From Methylomarinum sp. (GTDB lineage Bacteria; Pseudomonadota; Gammaproteobacteria; Methylococcales; Methylomonadaceae): a stretch of 9,619 nucleotides of DNA. Of the stretch, positions 1 through 5,991 are shown piece after piece. The stretch lies in NCBI GenBank assembly GCA_013139755.1, contig WTAG01000549.1, forward strand, positions 1 through 9,619. The letters run 5' to 3'. Within the stretch, counting starts at the first letter, position 1. Each line of letters begins with the position of its first letter. The position numbers and the translations under genes are program-made. A model generated the notes under the pieces. The model was not told the origin of the DNA and made no database searches. It saw only the letters and a program-made list of their open reading frames with translations.

Positions 1-247
1 CCGAGATGATGATTAATAAATCACCCGCTTGAATACTGGGCGTTACAATTTCGCCTACAACGCTAACATCATATCCACTATGCACCAACCGCATGGCAAA
101 GAAGTTACCGACAAGTTTTGATCGACCTGCTCCTGAGATAAATATACGCTTTGCTTTATCAAGCATCGCGGTTAATTTTTCATCATACGAGCTTTCTGTC
201 GCTTCTAAGATACCGGTGATTTTGTCTATAACAAGTTGTTGATGCAT
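1..247 (-). CDS. hxlB: 6-phospho-3-hexuloisomerase (N-terminal 82 residues, cut by window edge)
   Basis: Isomerises D-arabino-3-hexulose 6-phosphate to fructose 6-phosphate, the second step of formaldehyde fixation in the cytoplasmic RuMP pathway. Read on the minus strand it starts MHQQLVIDKITGILEATE and continues into a SIS (sugar isomerase) fold: a strand then the phosphosugar-binding turn ISGAGRS at residues 37-43, a helix through FFAMRLVHSGY (about 49-59), and the next strand near GDLLIIIS (75-82). The remaining C-terminal part lies beyond base 1. The ATG at 245-247 follows the hxlA stop by 10 bases, and its ribosome site AAGGGA (254-259) overlaps that TAA stop, so the two genes are probably translationally coupled. 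SIS proteins have several functions, but the adjacent hexulose-phosphate synthase makes this assignment strong. Confidence 0.93.
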   Translation of the reverse strand, partial: MHQQLVIDKITGILEATESSYDEKLTAMLDKAKRIFISGAGRSKLVGNFFAMRLVHSGYDVSVVGEIVTPSIQAGDLLIIIS

Positions 248-257
248 GTTTTGTCCC

Positions 258-899
258 TTATGCTGCGTCTACTAATTCACGAATTTCACGTGCTGATTCA
301 GCTGGTGATGCTGCGCCGTAGATTGCTGCACCAACAACGATGATGTTTGCGCCTGCACGTACTACGTCTTGTACTGTTGAGTGGTTGATACCGCCCGCAA
401 TTGAAATACGTACGCCTAGACCTAGACCTAAGATGTCTTGTAAGTCATTGAATGGTGTTTCGCCTGCTGCTTGTGCATCAAGACCGGTGTGAATACCTAC
501 GATTTGTGCGCCAGCGTCTACAGTTGCAATTGAACATGCGGCTTTGTCTGCTACATTGATCAAATCAATTTGTGCTTCTGCACCGTATGCTTTTGCTGCT
601 TTGATTACGCCTTGGCATGTTGCTATACCTGATACACCTAGTACTGTACAGATGTCTGCGCCTGCTGCGTAAAATGGTGTTGCTTCGTATTCACCAGCGT
701 CCATTGTTTTTAGGTCAACTAAAAGCAATTTTTCTGGAAAACGTGCTCTTAACTCTGATACTAGAGCAACGCCGTTATGCTTGATGCATGGTGTACCGAT
801 TTCAAAAATGTCAACATAAGGGGCTACTTCTTCTGCAAGAGCTACTGTTGCGTCGAAATCTAATGAGTCTAATGCCATTTGAATTAATGGTGTTGCCAT
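258..899 (-). CDS. hxlA: 3-hexulose-6-phosphate synthase
   Basis: Condenses formaldehyde with ribulose 5-phosphate to D-arabino-3-hexulose 6-phosphate, the entry step of the RuMP cycle in the cytoplasm. The 213-residue protein has the usual length and belongs to the OMP decarboxylase suprafamily of TIM barrels. Visible signatures are the N-terminal strand MALDSLDF with D11, E33 in DIFEIGTP, the metal and catalytic motif D62-x-K64-x-x-D67 in VDLKTMDAGEYEA, and the C-terminal phosphate-binding turns at SIAGGIN and VVGAAIYGA. The ATG at 897-899 is preceded by GGAGT at a normal distance. It is the first gene of an operon with hxlB. The OMPDC relative KGPDC shares the D-x-K-x-x-D motif, but the overall sequence and the hxlB partner favour hexulose-phosphate synthase. 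The gene is also known as hps or rmpA. Confidence 0.96.
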   Translation of the reverse strand: MATPLIQMALDSLDFDATVALAEEVAPYVDIFEIGTPCIKHNGVALVSELRARFPEKLLLVDLKTMDAGEYEATPFYAAGADICTVLGVSGIATCQGVIKAAKAYGAEAQIDLINVADKAACSIATVDAGAQIVGIHTGLDAQAAGETPFNDLQDILGLGLGVRISIAGGINHSTVQDVVRAGANIIVVGAAIYGAASPAESAREIRELVDAA

Positions 900-954
900 G
901 TTATGTACTCCGATTGTTTTTATTTATATTGAAAATATCTTCTTTCAAGTCGCA

Positions 955-983
955 CTCTAAATCAGAATATGCTCGCATGTCAA
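955..983 (-). promoter_or_regulatory. Candidate promoter for hxlA-hxlB
   Basis: Read on the minus strand, a perfect -35 hexamer TTGACA lies at 978-983. The region 16-17 bases downstream holds only a poor -10 (TTTAGA at 956-961 or TTAGAG at 955-960). It is the best match in the divergent gap between hxlA and the HAD gene and would give a leader of roughly 50 bases. The weak -10 means the true site may differ or may need an activator. Confidence 0.33.
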
Positions 984-1116
984 TTTTACACGCTAGGTTA
1001 TTCCTTTTATTTTCAATCAAAATACACACCACAAATACAAAAATAGGCTTTAACAATCATATTGTTAATAATCCACACAGCCCCTTTACTAATCACCTAA
1101 ACAACAACACTTATTT

Positions 1117-1145
1117 TTTTCATTAACTTACAAATAACCTACAAT
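1117..1145 (+). promoter_or_regulatory. Candidate promoter for the HAD phosphatase-dhaK unit
   Basis: TTTTCA (1117-1122, 4/6 to the sigma-70 -35) is separated by 17 bases from TACAAT (1140-1145, 5/6 to the -10). Transcription would start near 1152. That leaves only about 8 bases before the TTG at 1160 but about 80 before the ATG at 1232, which is one reason for preferring the latter as the start of the following gene. Confidence 0.42.
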
Positions 1146-1231
1146 TAAAGCGGTATTCATTGAGTACTAGACAAATCAAACCTGTCTATGCCATTCTCAC
1201 CACTACATTATTTTTCATTACTGCCAAACTT

Positions 1232-2053
1232 ATGCAGCCACTCTCAAACATTCATGCACTGATCATAGATATGGATGGTGTTTTATGGAAAGGCAGCCAA
1301 GCCTTACCTGGTCTTACTGATTTTTTCCAAGCACTCAGAGACCTAAAAATCCCTTTTCTACTAGCCACCAACAATGCCAGCCTAACCCAAGACCAATATA
1401 TTGATAAACTTGCCTCAATGCATGTTGCTGTCAGCCCTAATGAAATACTCACATCAAGCATGGCAACTGCCTGTTATTTATCTGAACAAGTAGACCCAAA
1501 ATCTAGTCGAGTGTTTGTAATTGGTGAGGACGGCCTGCGTCAACCACTGATAGAAAAAGGTTTTACCTTAATTGATTGTTATCAGAATAATGCCGAGTCT
1601 GCTGATTTTGTTATTTGCGGTCTTGATAGACAATTAATCTGGGATAAGCTTGTAAATGCCTCGTTACACCTTAGCGCAGGCGCAAAATTTATAGCAACCA
1701 ATGCAGACACCTCACTCCCTACTGAGCGCGGCACAATCTTAGGTAATGGTGCTATTCTTGCTGCCTTACAAGCCGCGACACAGATCAAGCCGACAATCAT
1801 TGGCAAACCAGAGCCTATCATGTACCAACAAGCCATAAATATGTTAGGCATATCACCGGATAAAACCGTTGCCATTGGGGATCGTTTAAATACTGACATT
1901 TTAGGCGCTGTTAACACAGGTATTCGCAGCTTAATGGTCTTAACTGGCATTTCTACTGAAGCTGATTTAAAAACAATAGATTACCAACCCACATGGATAA
2001 TGCCTGACATACAAGCTGTAACCAAAGCATTATTAAACAACATCACGCCCTAA
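1232..2053 (+). CDS. HAD superfamily IIA (NagD-like) sugar-phosphate phosphatase
   Basis: Predicted cytoplasmic Mg-dependent phosphatase of the HAD-IIA group, which includes NagD, p-nitrophenylphosphatases and phosphoglycolate/glycerol-3-phosphate phosphatases. Numbered from the ATG at 1232 (273 residues), all four HAD motifs are present: motif I DMDG with nucleophile D13 and acid D15, motif II around T46 in LATNNAS, motif III K192 in IGKPEP, and motif IV GDRLNTD with D217 and D222. The cap between motifs II and III fits the C2A type. The frame stays open upstream to a TTG at 1160, adding 24 partly hydrophobic residues, but NagD relatives normally begin shortly before the DMDG strand and the promoter candidate makes the TTG leader very short. 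Neither start has a good ribosome site. dhaK starts 19 bases downstream, so the substrate may be DHAP or a related triose phosphate. That is inference, and phosphoglycolate is an alternative. Confidence 0.85.
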   Translation: MQPLSNIHALIIDMDGVLWKGSQALPGLTDFFQALRDLKIPFLLATNNASLTQDQYIDKLASMHVAVSPNEILTSSMATACYLSEQVDPKSSRVFVIGEDGLRQPLIEKGFTLIDCYQNNAESADFVICGLDRQLIWDKLVNASLHLSAGAKFIATNADTSLPTERGTILGNGAILAALQAATQIKPTIIGKPEPIMYQQAINMLGISPDKTVAIGDRLNTDILGAVNTGIRSLMVLTGISTEADLKTIDYQPTWIMPDIQAVTKALLNNITP

Positions 2054-2072
2054 ACCGCAGACTGGAGTTGAA

Positions 2073-3062
2073 ATGAAAAAATTTATAAATACCACTGATA
2101 CTTTACTAGAGGAAAGTCTGCTTGGCTTTTCAAAAGCACATGCAGACATCATTAAGTTAAATACGCAGCCCTATTTTGTTCACAGAACACAACCAACAAA
2201 GAACAACAAAGTAGCCCTCATTTCAGGTGGAGGCTCTGGTCATGAACCTTTACACACTGGTTTTGTGGGTACAGGCATGCTTGATGCTGCTTGTCCGGGA
2301 CAAATATTCACCTCACCTACGCCTGATCAAATGATGGCAGCCGTCGAAACAGTTGAAAATAAGGCCGGCGTATTATTTATCGTTAAAAATTATGCTGGCG
2401 ATGTGATGAATTTTGAAATTGCTAGCGAAATGTTGGACTGTCCTTACGAAACAGTACTGATTGATGACGATGTTTCTTTACCCAAAGCTCATAGCACCGG
2501 ACGCCGTGGAGTCGCCGGAACCTTAATCGTAGAAAAAATGGTGGGAGCAGCAGCAGAAAATGGCATGAACCTATCTGACTGCAAGGCATTAGGCGATAAA
2601 GTTAATCAAATGACTGCATCCATGGGCGTTGCATTAAACTGTTGCACCGTGCCTGCACTTGGCAAGCCTACGTTTGAGCTAGCTGACGATAAAATTGAAA
2701 TGGGCGTAGGCATTCATGGAGAACGTGGTCACGATACCATTAACCTAATGAGTGCGACAGAAATAGTTGATCGATTAGCCAATGCCATCAACGATGACCT
2801 ACAGCCTCAAAAAGGACAAAAAGCGCTATTGCATGTTAACGGCTTAGGTGCCACACCATTAATGGAGTTACATCTAATCTATAATTTAGCCGCTCAATAT
2901 TGGGAGCAACGTGGTGTTGATATTTGCCGATCGCTAGTTGGCAACTACACCACATCACTTGATATGACAGGCTGCTCAATTACCCTCACTTTACTAGATA
3001 ATGAAATGATCCAGTTATGGGATGCACCTGTTAATACCGCTAATTTACGCTGGGGATGTTGA
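2073..3062 (+). CDS. dhaK: Dihydroxyacetone kinase subunit DhaK (dihydroxyacetone-binding)
   Basis: Binds dihydroxyacetone as a covalent hemiaminal on a histidine and presents it to DhaL for phosphorylation to DHAP. The 329-residue protein is a complete DAK1/DhaK domain. Visible elements are GGGSGHEP (52-59) with H57, KNYAGD (105-110) with D110, the GRRGVAGT segment (143-150), and the substrate-binding H215 in GVGIHGERG; H57, D110 and H215 correspond to H56, D109 and H218 of E. coli DhaK. The residue after E217 is Arg, where many relatives have Pro (EPG). The C-terminus LWDAPVNTANLRWGC is the normal end of the domain, so this is a stand-alone subunit and not a broken single-chain kinase. The ATG follows GGAG at 2064-2067 and lies 19 bases after the HAD gene, so the two are probably co-transcribed. 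Its partner dhaL is downstream on the opposite strand. Confidence 0.94.
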   Translation: MKKFINTTDTLLEESLLGFSKAHADIIKLNTQPYFVHRTQPTKNNKVALISGGGSGHEPLHTGFVGTGMLDAACPGQIFTSPTPDQMMAAVETVENKAGVLFIVKNYAGDVMNFEIASEMLDCPYETVLIDDDVSLPKAHSTGRRGVAGTLIVEKMVGAAAENGMNLSDCKALGDKVNQMTASMGVALNCCTVPALGKPTFELADDKIEMGVGIHGERGHDTINLMSATEIVDRLANAINDDLQPQKGQKALLHVNGLGATPLMELHLIYNLAAQYWEQRGVDICRSLVGNYTTSLDMTGCSITLTLLDNEMIQLWDAPVNTANLRWGC

Positions 3063-3082
3063 TTAAAAGCAAGCACAAGGTT

Positions 3083-3124
3083 AAAGGCAAAAAGGAAGAG
3101 CCTCTCAGCTTTTTTTTCGCCTTT
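3083..3124. terminator. Bidirectional terminator between dhaK and dhaL
   Basis: Nested imperfect hairpin in the 67-base gap between the convergent genes. AAAGGC (3083-3088) pairs with GCCTTT (3119-3124), and an inner AAAAAG pairs with CTTTTT around a small GAG/CTC stem. Runs of A on one side and T on the other give a U-rich 3' side in both directions, as expected for a terminator shared by dhaK and dhaL. Confidence 0.62.
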
Positions 3125-3129
3125 TAGCC

Positions 3130-3768
3130 TTACGCCTGCTCTTTCAATACATCTACCATTGCACAAATCATTAACTGACTAGTTCTTGCACCGGCATCTA
3201 TATGACCTATGCTTTTTTCCTCCAGATAAGATGCTCGTCCCTTAGTAGCCAACATATCCTGAGTTGATTCCATACCTTTCTGTGCAGCCTGACTAATAGT
3301 TTGCAATAGTTGAATAAAATCAGCATTACTCTTAGCACCTTGATTTAATGCATCTGCTACAGGAATTAAAACATCAAGCATGGTTTTTTCTCCAGCATCC
3401 GCCTTCCCTCTTTTTTTAACAGCCTCAACGCCTTGGCTAAAAACATCTGCGAAACCTTGCCTATTTAATACCTGCTTATCAGCCGCCGCCTTACTCATAC
3501 TGATAAATAAGGTACCAAATAATGACCCTGATGCACCACCCATAGTTGATAACAATGTCATCCCTATTTGTTTTAATGCTTTTGCCCAATCAAGCTGAGA
3601 CAACTCAGTCATTTGAGGTGTTAGTGCATCAAGACCTCTTTGTAGATTAGTCACATGATCACCATCACCCAACACTTGATCTAGAGCTGTTACCTCTTCG
3701 GCATTTTGTTCTATTATTTCAGTCACTGCACGTATTAATGACGGCAACATATCAGGAGTAAATTGCAT
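3130..3768 (-). CDS. dhaL: Dihydroxyacetone kinase subunit DhaL (nucleotide-binding)
   Basis: Provides the ADP/ATP site that transfers phosphate to DhaK-bound dihydroxyacetone. The 212-residue protein matches the usual DhaL length. The three metal-binding aspartates D30, D35 and D37 lie in LDQVLGDGDH, exactly at the E. coli positions. G77-G78-A79-S80-G81 and GEKTMLD (126-132) form the nucleotide site, and GRASYLEEKS (177-186) with DAGA (191-194) closes it. The ATG at 3766-3768 has AAGGTG (3774-3779) as ribosome site. The gene faces dhaK tail to tail, whereas dhaK and dhaL usually sit in the same operon or are fused, and no dhaM phosphoryl donor is seen here. Whether the subunit works as an ATP-type kinase or with a PTS donor encoded elsewhere cannot be decided from this sequence. 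Confidence 0.93.
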   Translation of the reverse strand: MQFTPDMLPSLIRAVTEIIEQNAEEVTALDQVLGDGDHVTNLQRGLDALTPQMTELSQLDWAKALKQIGMTLLSTMGGASGSLFGTLFISMSKAAADKQVLNRQGFADVFSQGVEAVKKRGKADAGEKTMLDVLIPVADALNQGAKSNADFIQLLQTISQAAQKGMESTQDMLATKGRASYLEEKSIGHIDAGARTSQLMICAMVDVLKEQA

Positions 3769-3797
3769 AACGACACCTTATTGATTGTTTTTTATAA

Positions 3798-3827
3798 TTT
3801 ATAACTTAACATTTTCCTAGCGATCAA
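3798..3827 (-). promoter_or_regulatory. Candidate promoter for dhaL
   Basis: On the minus strand TTGATC (3822-3827, 4/6) is followed after 18 bases by TATAAA (3798-3803, 5/6 to the -10). It lies about 30 bases upstream of the dhaL start in AT-rich DNA, a reasonable leader length. A second TATAAA at 3791-3796 makes the exact -10 uncertain. Confidence 0.4.
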
Positions 3828-3859
3828 TTTTAACTATCAACACAAAAAAGCAAAGGTTA

Positions 3860-3868
3860 TGCTAATAT
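3860..3868 (+). promoter_or_regulatory. Weak extended -10 candidate upstream of the globin gene
   Basis: TGCTAATAT reads as an extended -10 (TG-n-TAATAT, 4/6 in the hexamer) without a recognisable -35. If used, the transcript would begin near 3875 and carry the whole palindromic element in a leader of about 230 bases. AT-rich sequence at 4070-4090, right of the element, is an alternative promoter location with no better match. Confidence 0.2.
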
Positions 3869-3910
3869 CCGTTAAATACATCTATATCAACTGGCAATTC
3901 ATTGGTATTA

Positions 3911-4068
3911 GGTGGTTTCTTGTAATAAATACACTAAGATTGCGCCGAATTTTTGTTTGTCTTCAAGGCGCAGCGTAGGACGCATAGCAAGCTATGTAAC
4001 CGAAGCTGCAACACCGAAGACAGACAAAAAGACCAGCAAGACTGGTCTATTTATTACGGGAAACCGCC
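3911..4068. mobile_element. MITE-like palindromic element with terminal inverted repeats
   Basis: Terminal inverted repeats: 3910-3931 (GGTGGTTTCTTGTAATAAAT core) against the reverse complement of 4048-4069 match 19 of 22, with all three differences being T/C. Inside, a second inverted pair 3950-3964 and 4016-4030 matches 14 of 15 (GU-compatible). GCAGC/GCTGC (3970-3974, 4005-4009) and a central CATAGC-AA-GCTATG hairpin (3983-3996) complete the nested palindrome, and a separate perfect GACCAG/CTGGTC hairpin lies at 4031-4047. TTA flanks both outer ends (3908-3910 and 4069-4071), a possible 3-bp target duplication. There is no transposase, so any mobility would be in trans. The parent element family is not recognised. 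Confidence 0.68.
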
Positions 4069-4102
4069 TTAATAATAACTATAAAAATATAAGAGGTGAT
4101 TC

Positions 4103-5629
4103 ATGGAAATCTTAATCGTTATCGTTTTAGCCTTGGCTTTATTGGCTTTTGTTCTTATGCCGCAAAAAAAAGATGAAAATTCATCTGAAATATCTAACAC
4201 AGATTCTGACCGCGACTACGATAGAGAAGAACAAGAAAGACAACACCTAAGAGAAGAAAGATTAAATCAAGAAAATATTGCCATAGAACAAGAAAGAGCT
4301 ATCAGAATTGCTCAAGAAGAATTAGCAGATCGTGAAAACAGAATAAATCAATCAGAACGTGAATTACGATTCCTACAAGATGACCTAGATGAACGCGCCA
4401 ACCATCTAGAGCGTACTGAAATTGAAACCACAACCTCTCAGCAAGAATTAGATAGACAAAAAGAAGCACTTGAGCAAGAAGAGCGAGCCCGAAGACAGAT
4501 ACAAGATGATGTGGAATACCGTGCAGCTCAATTAGCTCGTGAAGAACAAGAAATCCAAGCGCATCAAGAAGATCTCGCTGCCCAAGCTGAAAGAATCGCT
4601 CAATTAGAACAAGAAAATCAATCCACTCTCTTCGATTTAGAGACAAAAGCAGATGAACTCGCTAGAAAAGAGAGAGAGATTCTCTACACCCAAGAAGAAC
4701 TAAACACAAGACTTGAACAAGAAAGACTTGAACAGGAAAGACTTGAACAAGAAAGACTTGAACAGGAAAGACTTGAACAAGAAAGACTTGAACAGGAAAG
4801 ACTTGAGCAGGAAAGACTCGAACAAGAAAGACTTGAGCAAGAAAGGCTTGAACAGGAAAGACTTGAGCAAGAAAGGCTTGAGCAAGAAAGACTTGAACAG
4901 GAAAGACTTGAGCAAGAAAGACTTGAGCAGGAAAGACTTGAGCAGGAAAGGCTTGAACAGGAAAGACTTGAGCAGGAAAGACTTGAGCAAGAAAGGCTTG
5001 AACAAGAAAGACTTGAGCAGGAAAGGCTTGAGCAGGAAAGGCTTGAACAAGAAAGACTTGAGCAGGAAAGACTTGAGCAAGAAAGGCTTGAACAAGAAAG
5101 ACTTGAGCAGGAAAGACTTGAACAAGAAAGACTTGAACAAGAAAGACTTGAACAAGAAATACTTGAGCAAGAAAGACTTGAGCAGGAATCAATAACTGAA
5201 GCTGAAGACAGTGCCCCAGCCATAACAGAAAAACAAATTGATTTGGTTCAATCCACCTGGCAAATGATTGTTCCAGTTAAAGAGCAAACAGCTGAGTTAT
5301 TCTATAAAAAATTATTTATAACTGCCCCCGAAGTAAAACCTTTATTTACCGGAGATATAAAAGCACAAGGCGAAAAACTTGTCTCCTCTATCAACCTCGT
5401 TGTTAATTCTTTAAGAAGCTTAGATCATGTTGTTCCCGCATTACAAAGCATGGGCGAACGCCATGTTAGTTATGCTGTAAAAGCTGAACATTACGATATT
5501 GTTGGTGCAACTTTATTGTGGACTTTAGAACAAGGTTTAGGCAATAACTTTACCGATGAAGTAAAAGAAGCATGGACAATTGCATATGGTCTGATTGCCG
5601 GCACAATGATTGACGCTGCAAATTATTAA
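4103..5629 (+). CDS. Membrane-anchored long-helix protein with C-terminal globin domain
   Basis: 508 residues in three parts. Residues 3-19 ([17 protein letters not shown]) form one hydrophobic helix followed by PQKK; the following lysines and the lack of a clear signal-peptidase site suggest an uncleaved anchor with the rest in the cytoplasm, as in ZipA. Residues about 30-203 are highly charged and helical (E, Q, R rich), and 204-363 are 32 tandem LEQER-type pentapeptides. Residues 374-508 are a globin: FYKKLF with Y401 (B10), F415 (CD1) in KPLF, candidate distal Q422 (E7), proximal H454 (F8) in GERHVSY, and Y464 (G5). The Glu that pairs with that Tyr in Vitreoscilla haemoglobin appears to be A506. 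There is no flavin-reductase domain, so it is not a flavohaemoglobin. The ATG has a near-ideal ribosome site AAGAGGTGAT at 4091-4100, and the gene is monocistronic with a strong terminator. Haem binding is likely; the role (oxygen or NO binding, sensing, scaffolding) is unknown. Confidence 0.88.
   Translation: MEILIVIVLALALLAFVLMPQKKDENSSEISNTDSDRDYDREEQERQHLREERLNQENIAIEQERAIRIAQEELADRENRINQSERELRFLQDDLDERANHLERTEIETTTSQQELDRQKEALEQEERARRQIQDDVEYRAAQLAREEQEIQAHQEDLAAQAERIAQLEQENQSTLFDLETKADELARKEREILYTQEELNTRLEQERLEQERLEQERLEQERLEQERLEQERLEQERLEQERLEQERLEQERLEQERLEQERLEQERLEQERLEQERLEQERLEQERLEQERLEQERLEQERLEQERLEQERLEQERLEQERLEQERLEQERLEQERLEQERLEQERLEQEILEQERLEQESITEAEDSAPAITEKQIDLVQSTWQMIVPVKEQTAELFYKKLFITAPEVKPLFTGDIKAQGEKLVSSINLVVNSLRSLDHVVPALQSMGERHVSYAVKAEHYDIVGATLLWTLEQGLGNNFTDEVKEAWTIAYGLIAGTMIDAANY
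4712..5191 (+). repeat. 32 tandem 15-bp units encoding LEQER pentapeptides
   Basis: Exactly 32 units of 15 bp (480 bp) of the form CTT-GAR-CAR-GAA-AGR, in frame with the globin gene (residues 204-363). Units 1-29 and 31 read LEQER; unit 30 ends in Ile (AGA to ATA) and unit 32 ends in Ser. All other differences are synonymous: GAA/GAG at position 2, CAA/CAG at position 3, AGA/AGG at position 5 and one CTC for CTT; the fourth codon is always GAA. Units 1-6 form three copies of a 30-bp dimer, and combinations such as units 19-21 and 25-27 recur, a sign of expansion in blocks. The array leaves several other frames open, which creates spurious long open frames on both strands. Confidence 0.97.
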
Positions 5630-5635
5630 TCAGAA

Positions 5636-5672
5636 AATGCCACGCATGGCAATCATGCGTGGCATTATTTTT
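5636..5672 (+). terminator. Rho-independent terminator of the globin gene
   Basis: A perfect 13-bp stem (5636-5648, core GCCACGCATG, with 5654-5666) closes a 5-base loop and is followed by TATTTTT. It starts 6 bases after the TAA stop. This is a textbook intrinsic terminator and separates the globin gene from zwf. Confidence 0.93.
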
Positions 5673-5749
5673 ACAACCAGCCAGCCCACTATTTCCTTCA
5701 GTACCCCCCTTCACAAAACGCTTTTACCTCTCTAAACGATAAATCCAAG

Positions 5750-5755
5750 TATAAT
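5750..5755 (+). promoter_or_regulatory. Consensus -10 hexamer upstream of zwf, no good -35
   Basis: TATAAT matches the sigma-70 -10 in all six positions, but 16-18 bases upstream there is nothing like TTGACA and no TG extension. If functional it would give zwf a leader of more than 200 bases carrying the REP-like hairpin, and it might need an activator. Confidence 0.25.
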
Positions 5756-5834
5756 ACCTGCTAAAACAAACACTGGGCACCTTATAGCAACCTAAATAAG
5801 GGGAAGGATTTATCTAAATTCAATACATATTGCG

Positions 5835-5858
5835 TAGGAGCCTCGGCGCGAGCTTTTT
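5835..5858 (+). repeat. REP-like hairpin starting with GTAG
   Basis: GTAGGAGCCTCGGCGCGAGC runs from 5835, followed by a T run. AGC-TCG (one bulged C) pairs with CGA-GCT around a GCG loop. A GTAG head followed by a short GC-rich palindrome is the layout of REP sequences associated with RAYT (TnpA-REP) proteins in gammaproteobacteria. Only one copy is visible here, so family membership is inferred from form. The hairpin plus T run could also act as a weak terminator. Confidence 0.42.
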
Positions 5859-5991
5859 GTTCTATATTAATGGTATGAAATAATGACACCAAGAACGGTT
5901 GTTCATACAAAAGAATAAAACAACAACTTATTTACATTGATAGTATCCAACCAAACCATCAACTAATAGACTCTCTGGCATTCAATAACAC

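Larger units (their letters stand above)
3769..4102. other. Divergent intergenic region between dhaL and the globin gene
   Basis: These 334 bases hold no convincing gene. The left part is AT-rich and carries the dhaL promoter candidate and a weak plus-strand extended -10 candidate. The right part is almost filled by the palindromic element at 3911-4068, followed by the globin gene's ribosome site. A 67-codon open frame from 3912 to 4115 runs through the palindrome and has no family likeness. Confidence 0.7.
5630..5991. other. Gene-free interval between the globin gene and zwf
   Basis: These 362 bases contain the globin-gene terminator, an AT-rich stretch with a consensus -10, a small inverted repeat CCTTAT/ATAAGG (5780-5785 and 5796-5801), a REP-like hairpin near 5835-5858, and a GAAC-GGTT-GTTC dyad at 5893-5904. 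No open frame here has both a plausible start and ribosome site. It presumably carries the zwf promoter, but no convincing -35/-10 pair is visible close to the gene. Confidence 0.6.

Noticed and set aside
788..1126. 112-codon plus-strand open frame
   Set aside because: Its first part is antisense to hxlA and the rest is AT-rich intergenic sequence with a low-complexity translation.
1160..1231. Signal peptide or membrane anchor on the HAD phosphatase
   Set aside because: The hydrophobic patch exists only if the TTG start is used, lacks a clear positive N-region and cleavage site, and family enzymes are cytoplasmic.
3912..4115. 67-codon open frame upstream of the globin gene
   Set aside because: It runs through the palindromic element, starts in the terminal repeat, has no family likeness and overlaps the globin start.
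4712..5191. CRISPR array
   Set aside because: The 15-bp units are contiguous with no spacers and remain in frame in a coding region.
4662..5223. Several long open frames overlapping the repeat on both strands
   Set aside because: They arise because a 15-bp unit without stops in those frames repeats 32 times. They are low-complexity, lack ribosome sites, and the plus frame at 4103 alone continues into a recognisable globin.
4103..5629. Flavohaemoglobin or globin-coupled sensor
   Set aside because: There is no FAD/NAD reductase domain after the globin and no GGDEF, histidine kinase or chemotaxis signalling domain; the globin is the last domain.
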